Source: Pseudalkalibacillus hwajinpoensis (GTDB taxonomy: Bacteria; Bacillota; Bacilli; Bacillales; Guptibacillaceae). From it: a stretch of DNA of 64,000 nt. Below the pieces are notes generated by a model. It did no database searches. It was not told where the DNA came from and saw only the letters and a program-made list of their open reading frames with translations. Positions 1-7,794 of this stretch are shown here, piece after piece (the stretch's first letter is position 1; the number at the start of each line of letters is the position of its first letter). The translations under genes were made by a program, and so were the position numbers. Where the stretch lies: positions 992,001-1,056,000 of the forward strand of contig NZ_JADFCM010000001.1 in NCBI RefSeq assembly GCF_015234585.1. The letters run 5' to 3'.

Positions 1-287
1 ATCAGGTCCTTGTAAGGTTACATGGTCGAAATACAAATGGATGGACGAATCCAGGTAATCGCCATAACTGGAGGGAAGTTCGGTATTTATATGATTATAA
101 TCAAGAAGAACTCTTACAATGGAAGGAACAAATATTAGAATTAGAACGACAATGTAAAAATGTATTTATTTTATTTAATAATAATTCAGGAGGTCATGCT
201 GCTAATAATGCTAAGGAAATGATTCAAATGCTTGATATTGAGTACACGAATTTAAACCCGAAGCAACTTGATCTCTTTGATTTATAA
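1..287 (+). CDS. yunF: DUF72 (YecE-like) family protein, C-terminal part
   Basis: The last 94 codons of a gene that begins left of the window; the reading frame is open from base 3 to the TAA. The translation contains the RLHGRN..GW segment and the later LFNNNSGGHAANNA segment that are typical of DUF72, a TIM-barrel-like family whose biochemical role is not established. It sits 12 bases before yunE on the same strand, as yunF neighbours yunE in Bacillus. The family call is firm from motifs; the function is unknown. Confidence 0.85.
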   Translation, partial: QVLVRLHGRNTNGWTNPGNRHNWREVRYLYDYNQEELLQWKEQILELERQCKNVFILFNNNSGGHAANNAKEMIQMLDIEYTNLNPKQLDLFDL

Positions 288-299
288 GGAGTAAACCCT

Positions 300-1121
300 A
301 TGGTGACGTGGATCTTATTATTTATCATTGGTCTATTAGCAGGTACGATCGGAAGCCTTGTCGGTCTTGGGGGAGGCATTATTATCGTTCCTGTTCTTCT
401 CATTATCGATCAATATACGAACTGGCTCTCTGATTTAACGCCTCAGAAAATTGTAGGTAGCTCGATCGTTGTCCTCGTCGTGATAGGTCTTTCCTCTACA
501 CTTGCTTACATGAAAAAGAAAAGCGTTGATTATAAAAGCGGAGCGCTTTTTTTTCTAGGAAGTGGACCAGGGGCTATTCTAGGGGCGTGGCTAAATAAAT
601 TTATTCAGGTTGATTATTTTTCCATTTATTTTGGGGTATTTATGGTGCTTGTTTCCATATTATTAATGGTAAGGAACCGTTTACGCCCTATGAAACTAAA
701 TGGTCAATTTGAACGAACGTATACGGATCCGAATGGGACTGAGATGAACTATAACTTTTCTGCCGTAGCAGCTGTTATTGTTTCATTTATCGTTGGGGTC
801 ATTTCAGGTCTATTCGGAATTGGTGGCGGCTCACTTATGGTTCCTGCCATGATTCTACTATTTGGTTTTCCAACATCGGTTGCTGTTGCAACCTCAATGT
901 TTATGATTTTTCTTTCAAGTATAACGGGTACCCTGACGCATTTAGCACTTGGTAACATTCAGTGGTTTTTACTAATCGGTCTCATTCCAGGTGCGTGGAT
1001 TGGAGCAAAATGCGGTTCATTTATTAATCAGAAACTTTCGGACAAATCAGTGGTTAGTATTTTACGATGGATGTTAATCATTGTAGGTGTCCGATTAATC
1101 TGGCAGGGAACGATGGGATAA
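300..1121 (+). CDS. yunE: TauE/SafE-family anion permease
   Basis: 273-residue polytopic membrane protein with about eight hydrophobic segments in two similar halves. Each half opens with a Gly-rich stretch (GSLVGLGGGIIIVP near residue 20, SGLFGIGGGSLMVP near residue 170), the hallmark of the TauE/SafE family. Family members export or import sulfite, sulfonates or other small anions; the substrate here cannot be read from sequence. The start ATG follows a TAAGGAG ribosome site by about 8 bases. It lies between yunF and yunD, as in B. subtilis, and only 15 bases separate it from yunD, so they are probably cotranscribed. Confidence 0.88.
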   Translation: MVTWILLFIIGLLAGTIGSLVGLGGGIIIVPVLLIIDQYTNWLSDLTPQKIVGSSIVVLVVIGLSSTLAYMKKKSVDYKSGALFFLGSGPGAILGAWLNKFIQVDYFSIYFGVFMVLVSILLMVRNRLRPMKLNGQFERTYTDPNGTEMNYNFSAVAAVIVSFIVGVISGLFGIGGGSLMVPAMILLFGFPTSVAVATSMFMIFLSSITGTLTHLALGNIQWFLLIGLIPGAWIGAKCGSFINQKLSDKSVVSILRWMLIIVGVRLIWQGTMG

Positions 1122-1136
1122 GAAAGGAAGAGTGTC

Positions 1137-2525
1137 TTGACTTCTAGAACATTACAATTTTATTATACAAACGATCTTCACAGTCATTTCGCAAATTGGT
1201 CAAAAGTCTCTTCATATTTGAAAGAGAAGAAGCGAATGCATGAGCTTCAAGGGACACCTTATCTCCTTCTTGATTTAGGAGATCACTCTGATAAGGTGCA
1301 TCCAATGACAGAAGGAACTGTCGGGAAAGGTAACGTTCAGTTACTGAATGAGCTTGAATATGATTATGCCACTATAGGTAACAATGAGGGTATTACCTTT
1401 TCAAAAAAAGAACTAGAAGAACTTTATTCAGACGCAAAGTTCGGTGTAATTGTCGCCAATCTCTATCACCAAGATGGTACAAGGCCTTCCTGGGCTGTGC
1501 CTTATAAGATCCATGAGTTAAATGGCATTAAAGTAGGAATTATTGGTGTTACCATCCCTTATGAACAATTCTACTCACTACTTGGATGGCAGATAGATTC
1601 TCCTTTCCATTTCTTACAGTCCCTCATTGATGAAGTACGCAGTCAATCAGATGTTGTCGTATTGATGTCTCATATGGGCTTAGGTAATGATGAACAGCTA
1701 GCAAGGGAAATGAATGGGCTTGACGTTATTATTGGAGCCCATACCCATCATGTGCTGAAGCATGGCATGCTTGTAGAGGATACGCTTATTACTCAGTCTG
1801 GTAAAAACGGGAATTACGTTGGAGAAGTTTCGATTTGTTTTGATATGGAAACAAAGAAAGTGATTGAGAAGGAAGCATATGCGATAACCGTCCGGAATCG
1901 TAAAGAAGACGAGGAAGCGAAGGCGATGATTCAACAACTAAGTATCGATGCACATAAGATGCTTGAAGAGGTCGTCTGTCGTCTTGAACAGCCTCTTGAA
2001 TCTGAATGGTTTCAACGCTCGGTTCTAGCTGATGAGTTAGCTGCCGCTCTTAGAGAGTGGTGTGGAGCGGATATTGGCATGATTAACGCTGGTATGTTGC
2101 TTGATGGGTTACCAGAAGGAAATGTATCAAGAGAAGATCTTCATCGCATTTGCCCTCATCCTGTTAATCCTTGCAAAGTGGTGTTAAAAGGAAGTGAGTT
2201 AAGAGAAATCATCTCTTATTCTATGTCAGATGAAATAGTGAATTTAAGTTTTAAAGGTCTCGGTTTCAGAGGTGAGGTAATGGGGATTATGGCATTTGAT
2301 GGACTTGAGGTTACCTCTGTCAAAATGGACGACGGCCTCTATCATGTAACAGATGTTTTTCACAACGGAAAGAAGCTTGTTTCTGATGAAGAATATGCTG
2401 TTGCTACGGCTGATATGTTCACATTTGGGAAATTCTATCCTCAAATGAAGCATGCTAAAAAGAAATACTTTTTACCTGAAATGCTTCGAGATCTCCTTGC
2501 ATGGCGTTTAGAAAATAGACATTAA
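1137..2525 (+). CDS. yunD: Metallophosphoesterase / 5'-nucleotidase family protein
   Basis: 462 residues with the two-domain plan of the UshA/5'-nucleotidase family. The N-terminal metallophosphatase half (about 1-270) carries the metal-binding motifs TNDLHSHF, LGDHSD, IGNNEG, VVLMSHMG and GAHTHH; the C-terminal half (about 300-440) is the substrate-binding 5'-nucleotidase domain. No signal peptide is visible, so it is probably cytoplasmic, unlike UshA. The usual GNHE motif reads GNNEG. The start is TTG, 6 bases after an AGAAAGGAAG ribosome site. Homologues hydrolyse nucleotides or nucleotide sugars; the exact substrate is unknown. Confidence 0.87.
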   Translation: MTSRTLQFYYTNDLHSHFANWSKVSSYLKEKKRMHELQGTPYLLLDLGDHSDKVHPMTEGTVGKGNVQLLNELEYDYATIGNNEGITFSKKELEELYSDAKFGVIVANLYHQDGTRPSWAVPYKIHELNGIKVGIIGVTIPYEQFYSLLGWQIDSPFHFLQSLIDEVRSQSDVVVLMSHMGLGNDEQLAREMNGLDVIIGAHTHHVLKHGMLVEDTLITQSGKNGNYVGEVSICFDMETKKVIEKEAYAITVRNRKEDEEAKAMIQQLSIDAHKMLEEVVCRLEQPLESEWFQRSVLADELAAALREWCGADIGMINAGMLLDGLPEGNVSREDLHRICPHPVNPCKVVLKGSELREIISYSMSDEIVNLSFKGLGFRGEVMGIMAFDGLEVTSVKMDDGLYHVTDVFHNGKKLVSDEEYAVATADMFTFGKFYPQMKHAKKKYFLPEMLRDLLAWRLENRH

Positions 2526-2541
2526 AACTTTCAGCGTTTGA

Positions 2542-2571
2542 TTGTCAAACATGCTCTTTGTCTCATATAGA
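2542..2571 (+). promoter_or_regulatory. Possible sigma-A promoter for yunC
   Basis: TTGTCA (2542-2547) and TATAGA (2566-2571) are separated by 18 bases in the short gap between yunD and yunC. The fit to consensus is moderate; no terminator separates the genes, so yunC may also be read from upstream. Confidence 0.35.
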
Positions 2572-2609
2572 TATAGTGATATTCATTCAGGTCAGGAGGC
2601 GGGAATGAC

Positions 2610-2912
2610 GTGATCACTATGTCACCAATCATGATTGACGGTCATCCTTTTACAGCGGTAAGTATGCAGCTTCCGAAAACGAATTTTCTAGCGGTCATGA
2701 ATGATAATGGGTATATCATGTGCGGCGCACTCGATGTAGCCTTACTTAATGAAAAGTTAAGTGACCGAAAGATTATCGCAGGAAGAGCTGTTGGTGTACG
2801 GTCTATTGAACAATTGCTTGATGCACCGCTCGAATCTGTTACGCTTGAAGCAGAAGCGCGAGGCATTACGATTGGAACTAAGGGTAGAGACGCGATGCTT
2901 AAGATGATTTGA
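2610..2912 (+). CDS. yunC: DUF1805 (YunC) protein
   Basis: 100-residue protein recognisable as YunC/DUF1805 from its start (PIMIDGHPFTAVS..LPKTNF) and the AGRAVGVRSIEQLLDAPLESVT segment in its second half. The family is conserved in Bacillaceae next to yunB and yunD; its biochemical role is unknown. The start is taken as GTG, 10 bases after AGGAGG; an in-frame ATG nine bases on is too far from that site. A strong hairpin terminator follows at once. Confidence 0.85.
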   Translation: MITMSPIMIDGHPFTAVSMQLPKTNFLAVMNDNGYIMCGALDVALLNEKLSDRKIIAGRAVGVRSIEQLLDAPLESVTLEAEARGITIGTKGRDAMLKMI

Positions 2913-2913
2913 A

Positions 2914-2947
2914 GAAAGCCGTAGCACTTGCTACGGCTTTCTTTTCG
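2914..2947 (+). terminator. Terminator after yunC
   Basis: A perfect 12-bp stem (GAAAGCCGTAGC / GCTACGGCTTTC) with a 4-base loop, followed by a short T-rich run. Confidence 0.85.
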
Positions 2948-3049
2948 ATTATGACACATCTAGTTGCTTGATTTTGGCTCTTTCTAGGAAATTGTCCATA
3001 CTTCTCTTCTCCATGGCATATACATGAAGAAGAGAAGGGAGGGTTCACG

Positions 3050-3820
3050 TTGTTTCGAACTCGTAGAAAATTCTTTAGAAAGGGTCCGCTTCCCTTTCGA
3101 TATGTTTTTGTCATCTCCTTTATTATTTTTATCTTTACTACGGTTCAAGGATTATGGATTGTTAATAAAGGAATTGAACCAAGCTTAATCAGTATTGCTG
3201 AAACAAAAACACGTCAAGTTGCTGCGCAAGCAATAAATGATGCCATTTCAAAGAAGATCGCAGACGGTATTGACGTTGAGAATTTAATTATCGTTCATGG
3301 TAATGATTCCGAAAAAGTACCAAGTTATAGCTTTAACTCGCAAGTTTATAATCGATTGATTTCAGAGGCCACAGAACGAGTTCAAACTTACTTAGATTAT
3401 GTTGAAGCTGGTGATTTAGATAAGCTGGAAACCTTTAAGAATGATATAGATATCGATTACGAAGGTACCGAAAATCAACAAGGAATCGTATACTCCATAC
3501 CTTTAGGGATGGCTACAAATAATGTTCTTCTCTCAAATTTTGGACCTAGGATTCCAGTGCGGTTTGAAATGATTGGAGATGTGGTTTCTAATATTGATAC
3601 AAAGGTGAAAGAAACAGGAATTAACAACACGTATCTTGAAGTGTATATCAATATTAAAGTTGAGATGAACGTAATTATTCCTTTCTCTACAAAGAATACT
3701 GAGGTTTCGAACTCCGTAAAAATCGGAGATCTATTTATTCAGGGAGACGTTCCTTATTATTATAATGGTGATAATGGAAATGGTGGGAATCCATCGATCG
3801 TTTTGCCAAAGCCCGATTAA
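3050..3820 (+). CDS. yunB: Sporulation protein YunB
   Basis: 256 residues: a basic N-terminus (FRTRRKFFRKG), one membrane segment at about 21-42, then an extracytoplasmic domain. The core pattern matches YunB: AETKTRQVAAQAINDAI after the membrane anchor, then IPLGMATNN, NFGPRIPVRFEMIGDV and VEMNVIIPFSTK. In B. subtilis yunB is made in the mother cell (sigma-E) and is needed for efficient spore formation. The start is TTG behind a GGGAGG site. It stands alone between the yunC terminator and the lysine riboswitch. Confidence 0.9.
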   Translation: MFRTRRKFFRKGPLPFRYVFVISFIIFIFTTVQGLWIVNKGIEPSLISIAETKTRQVAAQAINDAISKKIADGIDVENLIIVHGNDSEKVPSYSFNSQVYNRLISEATERVQTYLDYVEAGDLDKLETFKNDIDIDYEGTENQQGIVYSIPLGMATNNVLLSNFGPRIPVRFEMIGDVVSNIDTKVKETGINNTYLEVYINIKVEMNVIIPFSTKNTEVSNSVKIGDLFIQGDVPYYYNGDNGNGGNPSIVLPKPD

Positions 3821-3913
3821 GACAAGGAACCCATTAATCATCTTTATTGTTTAATGTCGATAGATAAGAAAATGGTTCCTTTATAATAGAAATATCTCTG
3901 GAATAATCTACAA

Positions 3914-3942
3914 TTGCACAAACAACGAAAGTAAGGTATACT
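3914..3942 (+). promoter_or_regulatory. Promoter driving the lysine riboswitch transcript
   Basis: TTGCAC (3914-3919), a 17-base spacer and TATACT (3937-3942). The predicted start is about 30 bases upstream of the aptamer, which suits a riboswitch leader. Confidence 0.65.
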
Positions 3943-3977
3943 TTAAAACTGAACTTAATATTGTTCCTTATCTTATA

Positions 3978-4157
3978 CGATGAGGTAGAGGAGCAGATCC
4001 TCATGAGTACGTGTTGGGAGAATGACACCAATGATCAGCATCGAAAGGGAGATCTGCCGAAGCATAAATAACGGTCACATTATTTATGTTGGGGCGACAT
4101 TGAAGAAGTGTCGAACTGTCATTATGAGTCTAACTTGTAATGGAGAACTACTGATCG
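3978..4157 (+). ncRNA. Lysine riboswitch (L-box) aptamer
   Basis: The leader carries the conserved L-box blocks in the right order and spacing: GAGGTAGAGGAGC after the P1 5' strand, ATGAGTAC, AAAGGGAGATCTGCCGAAGC, a long AT-rich hairpin (GCATAAATAA with TTATTTATGT), TTGGGGCGAC, GAACTGTCATTATGAGTC and TAATGGAGAACTAC. P1 closes by pairing CGAT..GGTAG with CTACTGATCG. The architecture matches the B. subtilis lysC leader. A strong terminator follows about 30 bases on, so lysine should cause premature termination and lower expression of the transporter downstream. Confidence 0.93.
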
Positions 4158-4186
4158 GGGTGGACACTTAACATTGACTCGGTGAA

Positions 4187-4230
4187 GCGAGCAATGATAG
4201 GACCAATCCTATCATTGCTCGCTTTTTTGC
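4187..4230 (+). terminator. Riboswitch-controlled terminator
   Basis: A perfect 16-bp stem (GCGAGCAATGATAGGA and its complement) with loop CCAA, followed by six T residues. It lies between the L-box aptamer and the transporter start, so it is the expression platform of an OFF switch. Confidence 0.92.
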
Positions 4231-4308
4231 GTTCGAACACGACGAGAAGGCTGAGGGATAGGCGTCCATTCCGGTTATGATGACCAATCATTTATTAGGA
4301 GGATATTC

Positions 4309-5886
4309 ATGGAGAATTCAGTTCTATCCATTATTCCACCACTCGTAGCTTTGCTAATGGTAGTGGTGACTAGAAAAGTGCTTCCTTCTCTAGGAGTAGG
4401 CATTATTCTTGGTGCGCTAATGATCAACAATTGGAGTGTACCAAATTCATTAGAAGAAATTTATACAATCGTAAAAGGGATCTTCATTGATTCCGAGAGC
4501 GGTGGTTTAAATACTTGGAACATGTACATTATTTTCTTCCTACTTTTATTAGGTATGATGACGGCCTTTATTTCGATCTCAGGTGGAAGTCGCGCATTTG
4601 GCGAGTGGGCCATGAAACGTGTGAAAACAAGAGTAGGCGCCCAGATTGTCACAGCGGTATTTGGTATTATTATTTTTATTGATGATTACTTTAATTCGCT
4701 CGCAGTTGGAAACGTTAGTAGACCGATTACGGACAGGCACAATGTTTCAAGGGCAAAGCTTGCCTATATCATTGATTCAACTGCAGCACCAATGTGTATT
4801 ATTTCCCCTATTTCAAGCTGGGGTGCTTATATCATCGCGTTAATTGGTGGTGTATTAGCAACGCATAGCATTACAGGTGTTGGCGCGTTAGAAGCTTTTA
4901 TCAGAATGATTCCAATGAATTTGTATGCTCTCTTCGCACTGGCGATGGTGTTCTTTGTTAGTTATTTTGACATTAATCTTAAGGCGATGAGAGTACATGA
5001 AGACCGTGCACAGAAAACAGGAGAAGTGCTTGATCCGAATCAAGGTGCCGTACCTGGTCAAACATCTGGACTACCTGAAAGTGAGAAGGGGAAAGTAGCT
5101 GATCTTGCATGGCCCATTATTATGCTAATTGCTGGTACTGTGACGTTTATGATCATCACAGGAATCCAGGCTGTTAGCGGAACGGATACAGCCGTGACAG
5201 CTTTGTCTGTCTTTGAAAATACAGACGTTGCTGCTTCTCTCCTTTATGGTGGAATTATTGGACTTATAACTTCTCTCCTCTTCTTCTTTCCAAAAAGAAT
5301 GGGTGGATCGGTTCTTGGAAAAGGAATTTGGGAAGGCATTAAATCAATGCTTCCAGCCGTATACATTCTTTTCTTTGCATGGACATTGATTGAAATTATC
5401 GGCTCACTAGGGACTGGTAAGTATCTTGCAGGACTTGTTAATGACCACATCGTGATTGGCTTCTTACCAGCTATTTTGTTCCTACTTGCAGGTGTTATGG
5501 CGTTTGCAACGGGGACTTCGTGGGGAACATTTGGCATTATGCTTCCGATCGCAGGAGAGATTGCCGCTGCTACGGATCCTACCTATATGCTTCCTGTACT
5601 TGCCGCTGTTCTTGCAGGAGCTGTATTTGGAGATCACTGCTCACCAATTTCGGATACAACGATTCTTTCTTCCACAGGCGCAGGTAGTCACCATATCGAT
5701 CATGTGATGACCCAGTTGCCTTATGCATTGCTCGTTGCAGGTATTTCGTTACTAGGATATTTGGTTCTTGGCTTTACTGGTAGTTCCATTCTTGGTCTTG
5801 TGGCAACAGCGATTCTATTCGGATTATTAATTTTCATGCTAAAAGGAAAATATGCCAACAGACCAGTTGAAATGGCAAATCATTAA
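4309..5886 (+). CDS. NhaC-family transporter under lysine riboswitch control (candidate lysine transporter)
   Basis: 525-residue polytopic membrane protein of the NhaC Na+/H+ antiporter superfamily. Signature segments include FIDDYFNSLAVG near residue 124, STAAPMCIISPISSWGAY near 157 and GDHCSPISDTTILSSTGAG near 442, the last typical of NhaC. Family members exchange Na+ or H+ for cations or organic substrates such as malate or amino acids. The lysine riboswitch upstream argues that this one carries lysine; NhaC-like genes behind L-boxes have been proposed as lysine transporters (LysW). ATG follows GGAGG by about 7 bases. Family is firm, substrate is inferred. Confidence 0.88.
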   Translation: MENSVLSIIPPLVALLMVVVTRKVLPSLGVGIILGALMINNWSVPNSLEEIYTIVKGIFIDSESGGLNTWNMYIIFFLLLLGMMTAFISISGGSRAFGEWAMKRVKTRVGAQIVTAVFGIIIFIDDYFNSLAVGNVSRPITDRHNVSRAKLAYIIDSTAAPMCIISPISSWGAYIIALIGGVLATHSITGVGALEAFIRMIPMNLYALFALAMVFFVSYFDINLKAMRVHEDRAQKTGEVLDPNQGAVPGQTSGLPESEKGKVADLAWPIIMLIAGTVTFMIITGIQAVSGTDTAVTALSVFENTDVAASLLYGGIIGLITSLLFFFPKRMGGSVLGKGIWEGIKSMLPAVYILFFAWTLIEIIGSLGTGKYLAGLVNDHIVIGFLPAILFLLAGVMAFATGTSWGTFGIMLPIAGEIAAATDPTYMLPVLAAVLAGAVFGDHCSPISDTTILSSTGAGSHHIDHVMTQLPYALLVAGISLLGYLVLGFTGSSILGLVATAILFGLLIFMLKGKYANRPVEMANH

Positions 5887-5889
5887 TCA

Positions 5890-5918
5890 AACAGGAGGAT
5901 ATTCCTCCTGTTTTTTTA
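5890..5918 (+). terminator. Terminator after the NhaC-family gene
   Basis: A 10-bp stem (AACAGGAGGA / TCCTCCTGTT) with a 3-base loop and a run of seven T residues. Confidence 0.9.
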
Positions 5919-5991
5919 TGTATTTTCACAAAAAAGGAGAGATTTATATAGAAAATTGAACGATTCATACGAAAAATGTAAAAAGATTGTT

Positions 5992-6020
5992 TTGACAAGG
6001 ACATACGTACTAGATATACT
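5992..6020 (+). promoter_or_regulatory. Sigma-A promoter of the NSS-MetS operon
   Basis: TTGACA (consensus -35), a 17-base spacer and TATACT. It lies about 90 bases upstream of the transporter start, leaving room for the leader hairpin and ORF described separately. Confidence 0.8.
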
Positions 6021-6053
6021 ATAAACAAAATAATCTGAATTTACTTAAAAGTC

Positions 6054-6095
6054 TTAACCTTTTTCTGGAAGGGGGCTTATGGTGAAAAAGGTTAA
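6054..6095 (+). promoter_or_regulatory. Leader stem-loop ahead of the NSS transporter
   Basis: A perfect 12-bp stem (TTAACCTTTTTC / GAAAAAGGTTAA) with an 18-base loop that exposes a GGAAGGGGG ribosome site and an ATG. The 3' arm is part of the 11-codon leader ORF. No T-run follows, so it is not a terminator; it may act on translation or mRNA stability. Confidence 0.55.
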
Positions 6096-6114
6096 CATTT
6101 GTCTAAGGGGGTAA
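6079..6114 (+). CDS. Possible 11-residue leader peptide
   Basis: Frame encoding MVKKVNICLRG, with a strong GGAAGGGGG site 3 bases ahead of its ATG. Its last codons (AGG GGG) are the ribosome site of the transporter gene, and its TAA ends 5 bases before the transporter TTG start. That arrangement suggests translational coupling. The peptide resembles nothing I recognise and may have no function beyond being translated. Confidence 0.4.
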   Translation: MVKKVNICLRG

Positions 6115-6119
6115 TTTAT

Positions 6120-7646
6120 TTGGAAAATCGTGCGCAATGGGGGACAAGGGCTGGTTTTATATTAGCCGCAGTTGGTTCAGCAATAGGTCTAGGGAACATT
6201 TGGAGATTTCCAGCCGTAGCCTATGACAATGGTGGTGGGGCATTTTTTATTCCTTATTTATTTGCATTATTAACAGCCGGAATCCCAATTCTTATTCTTG
6301 AATTTACATTGGGTCATAAATTCCGTGGATCCGCACCACTTTCATTCTTTAGAATGAATAAGAAGATGGAATGGCTAGGGTGGTGGGGCGTTATCGTTGC
6401 ATTCGTCATCTCCACATACTACGCGGTAATTATTGCGTGGGCCATCTCTTATAGCTATTTTGCATTTAATCAAAGTTGGGGTTCTGATACAGAAGCATTC
6501 CTCTTCAATGATTATTTGAAATTAACGGTTGATCCTGGACAAACAGGTAGTATCGTACCAGGCGTATTTCTCCCATTAATTGCAGTATGGATTATTACAC
6601 TTGGTGTTCTTCTTGCAGGTGTTAAAAAGGGAATTGAGCGTGCTAATAAAATTTTCATTCCTACATTAATTGTTCTTTTCTTAATCATTGTGATTCGAGC
6701 AGTGACACTGCCTGGTGCTGCTGAAGGTCTAAATGCATTCTTTACACCGAATTTTGACAGCATTACTTCAGGAAGTGTTTGGGTTGCTGCATACGGACAA
6801 ATTTTCTTCAGTTTATCCATTGCTTTTGCTATTATGATTACTTATTCTAGTTACTTACCTAAGAAATCAGATATTACGAATAACGCGTTTATTACTGGTT
6901 TTGGTAACTCGGCGTTTGAGCTTCTAGCAGGTATTGGGGTATTCTCAGCGCTTGGATTTATGGCTCAGCAGCAGGGGCTTAGCGTTGGCGAAGTAGTGAG
7001 CGGTGGCGTAGGACTAGCCTTCGTTGTCTTCCCTCAAATTATCAATGAGTTCCCAGCTTTGAACGGGTTGTTCGGATTCTTATTCTTTGCTTCACTTGTA
7101 CTTGCAGGTTTGTCTTCACTCATTTCCATTTCAGAAACATATGTTGCAGGTGTTTCTGAGAAGTTCGGAATTTCTCGTACGAAAGCTGTTCTAATTGGTG
7201 GAGGGATTTCCTCTATTATCTCGATTCTGTTTGCAACGCAAGGCGGATTGTTCTTCCTTGACGCAGCTGACTACTTTATTAACCAGTTCGGAATTGCCTT
7301 TGTAGGACTAGTGGAAGTCGTTGTTGTAGCATGGGTACTTCGTGAGCTTAATACGCTTGAGTCACATGCAAACGGCATTTCAGACATTTCACTGAAGTAC
7401 TGGTGGAAAGCTTGTCTTGGAGTCATTACTCCTCTCGTACTTGGTTATATGATGTTCGATCTCTTTAAGACAAATCTTCTTCGTCAGTTTGATACACCGA
7501 CTGGGAACTATGAAGGCTACTCAAACGGCTTTATTCTTTATAGTGGCTGGGCTGTCGCAGGATTCGCCCTTCTGGTTGGAATTCTATTCAGCCTAAAGAA
7601 ATGGGACGCGAAAGCTGAACAGCAAAAGTATAAGGAGGTAAGCTAA
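6120..7646 (+). CDS. Sodium-dependent transporter, NSS/SNF family (large subunit of a MetP-MetS-like system)
   Basis: About 508 residues, 12 expected membrane segments. The N-terminus shows the NSS signature (WGTRAGFILAAVGSAIGLGN, then IWRFP), which lines the Na+ and substrate sites in LeuT-fold transporters. Members move amino acids with Na+. The one-base gap to a small MetS-like gene points to the MetPS type known to import methionine and alanine in Corynebacterium. I place the start at TTG 6120, 8 bases after AAGGGGG, so the protein begins MENRAQWG; a TTG seven codons upstream would put the start inside the leader hairpin region and lacks its own site. Confidence 0.88.
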   Translation: MENRAQWGTRAGFILAAVGSAIGLGNIWRFPAVAYDNGGGAFFIPYLFALLTAGIPILILEFTLGHKFRGSAPLSFFRMNKKMEWLGWWGVIVAFVISTYYAVIIAWAISYSYFAFNQSWGSDTEAFLFNDYLKLTVDPGQTGSIVPGVFLPLIAVWIITLGVLLAGVKKGIERANKIFIPTLIVLFLIIVIRAVTLPGAAEGLNAFFTPNFDSITSGSVWVAAYGQIFFSLSIAFAIMITYSSYLPKKSDITNNAFITGFGNSAFELLAGIGVFSALGFMAQQQGLSVGEVVSGGVGLAFVVFPQIINEFPALNGLFGFLFFASLVLAGLSSLISISETYVAGVSEKFGISRTKAVLIGGGISSIISILFATQGGLFFLDAADYFINQFGIAFVGLVEVVVVAWVLRELNTLESHANGISDISLKYWWKACLGVITPLVLGYMMFDLFKTNLLRQFDTPTGNYEGYSNGFILYSGWAVAGFALLVGILFSLKKWDAKAEQQKYKEVS

Positions 7647-7647
7647 T

Positions 7648-7752
7648 ATGGGTGGTAGCGCGATTTTCATGATGGTAGTTGGAATGGTTATTATATGGGG
7701 TGGTCTTGCGGCTAGCATTTTGAATGCTGTAAGAGTATCAAAGAAACAATAG
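7648..7752 (+). CDS. MetS-like small subunit of an NSS amino-acid importer
   Basis: 34-residue protein consisting of one membrane helix (IFMMVVGMVIIWGGLAASIL) and a short basic tail (VRVSKKQ). It begins with MGGSA, has an AAGGAGG site 7 bases ahead of ATG and starts one base after the transporter stop. This matches the methionine/alanine importer small-subunit family (MetS), which assists the partner NSS transporter. A terminator follows directly. The call rests on size, topology and position. Confidence 0.82.
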   Translation: MGGSAIFMMVVGMVIIWGGLAASILNAVRVSKKQ

Positions 7753-7760
7753 AACATAAA

Positions 7761-7792
7761 AAGAAGAACTAGCGAGCTAGTTCTTCTTTTTT
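7761..7792. terminator. Terminator between metS-like gene and lytH
   Basis: AAGAAGAACTAGC / GCTAGTTCTTCTT stem overlapping at its centre, with T-runs on both strands. It can serve both converging genes. Confidence 0.85.
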
Positions 7793-7794
7793 GC

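Noticed and set aside
3825..3882. Terminator after yunB
   Set aside because: AAGGAACCCATT and AATGGTTCCTT could pair but with a bulge and a loop of about 35 bases, and there is no T-run of note.
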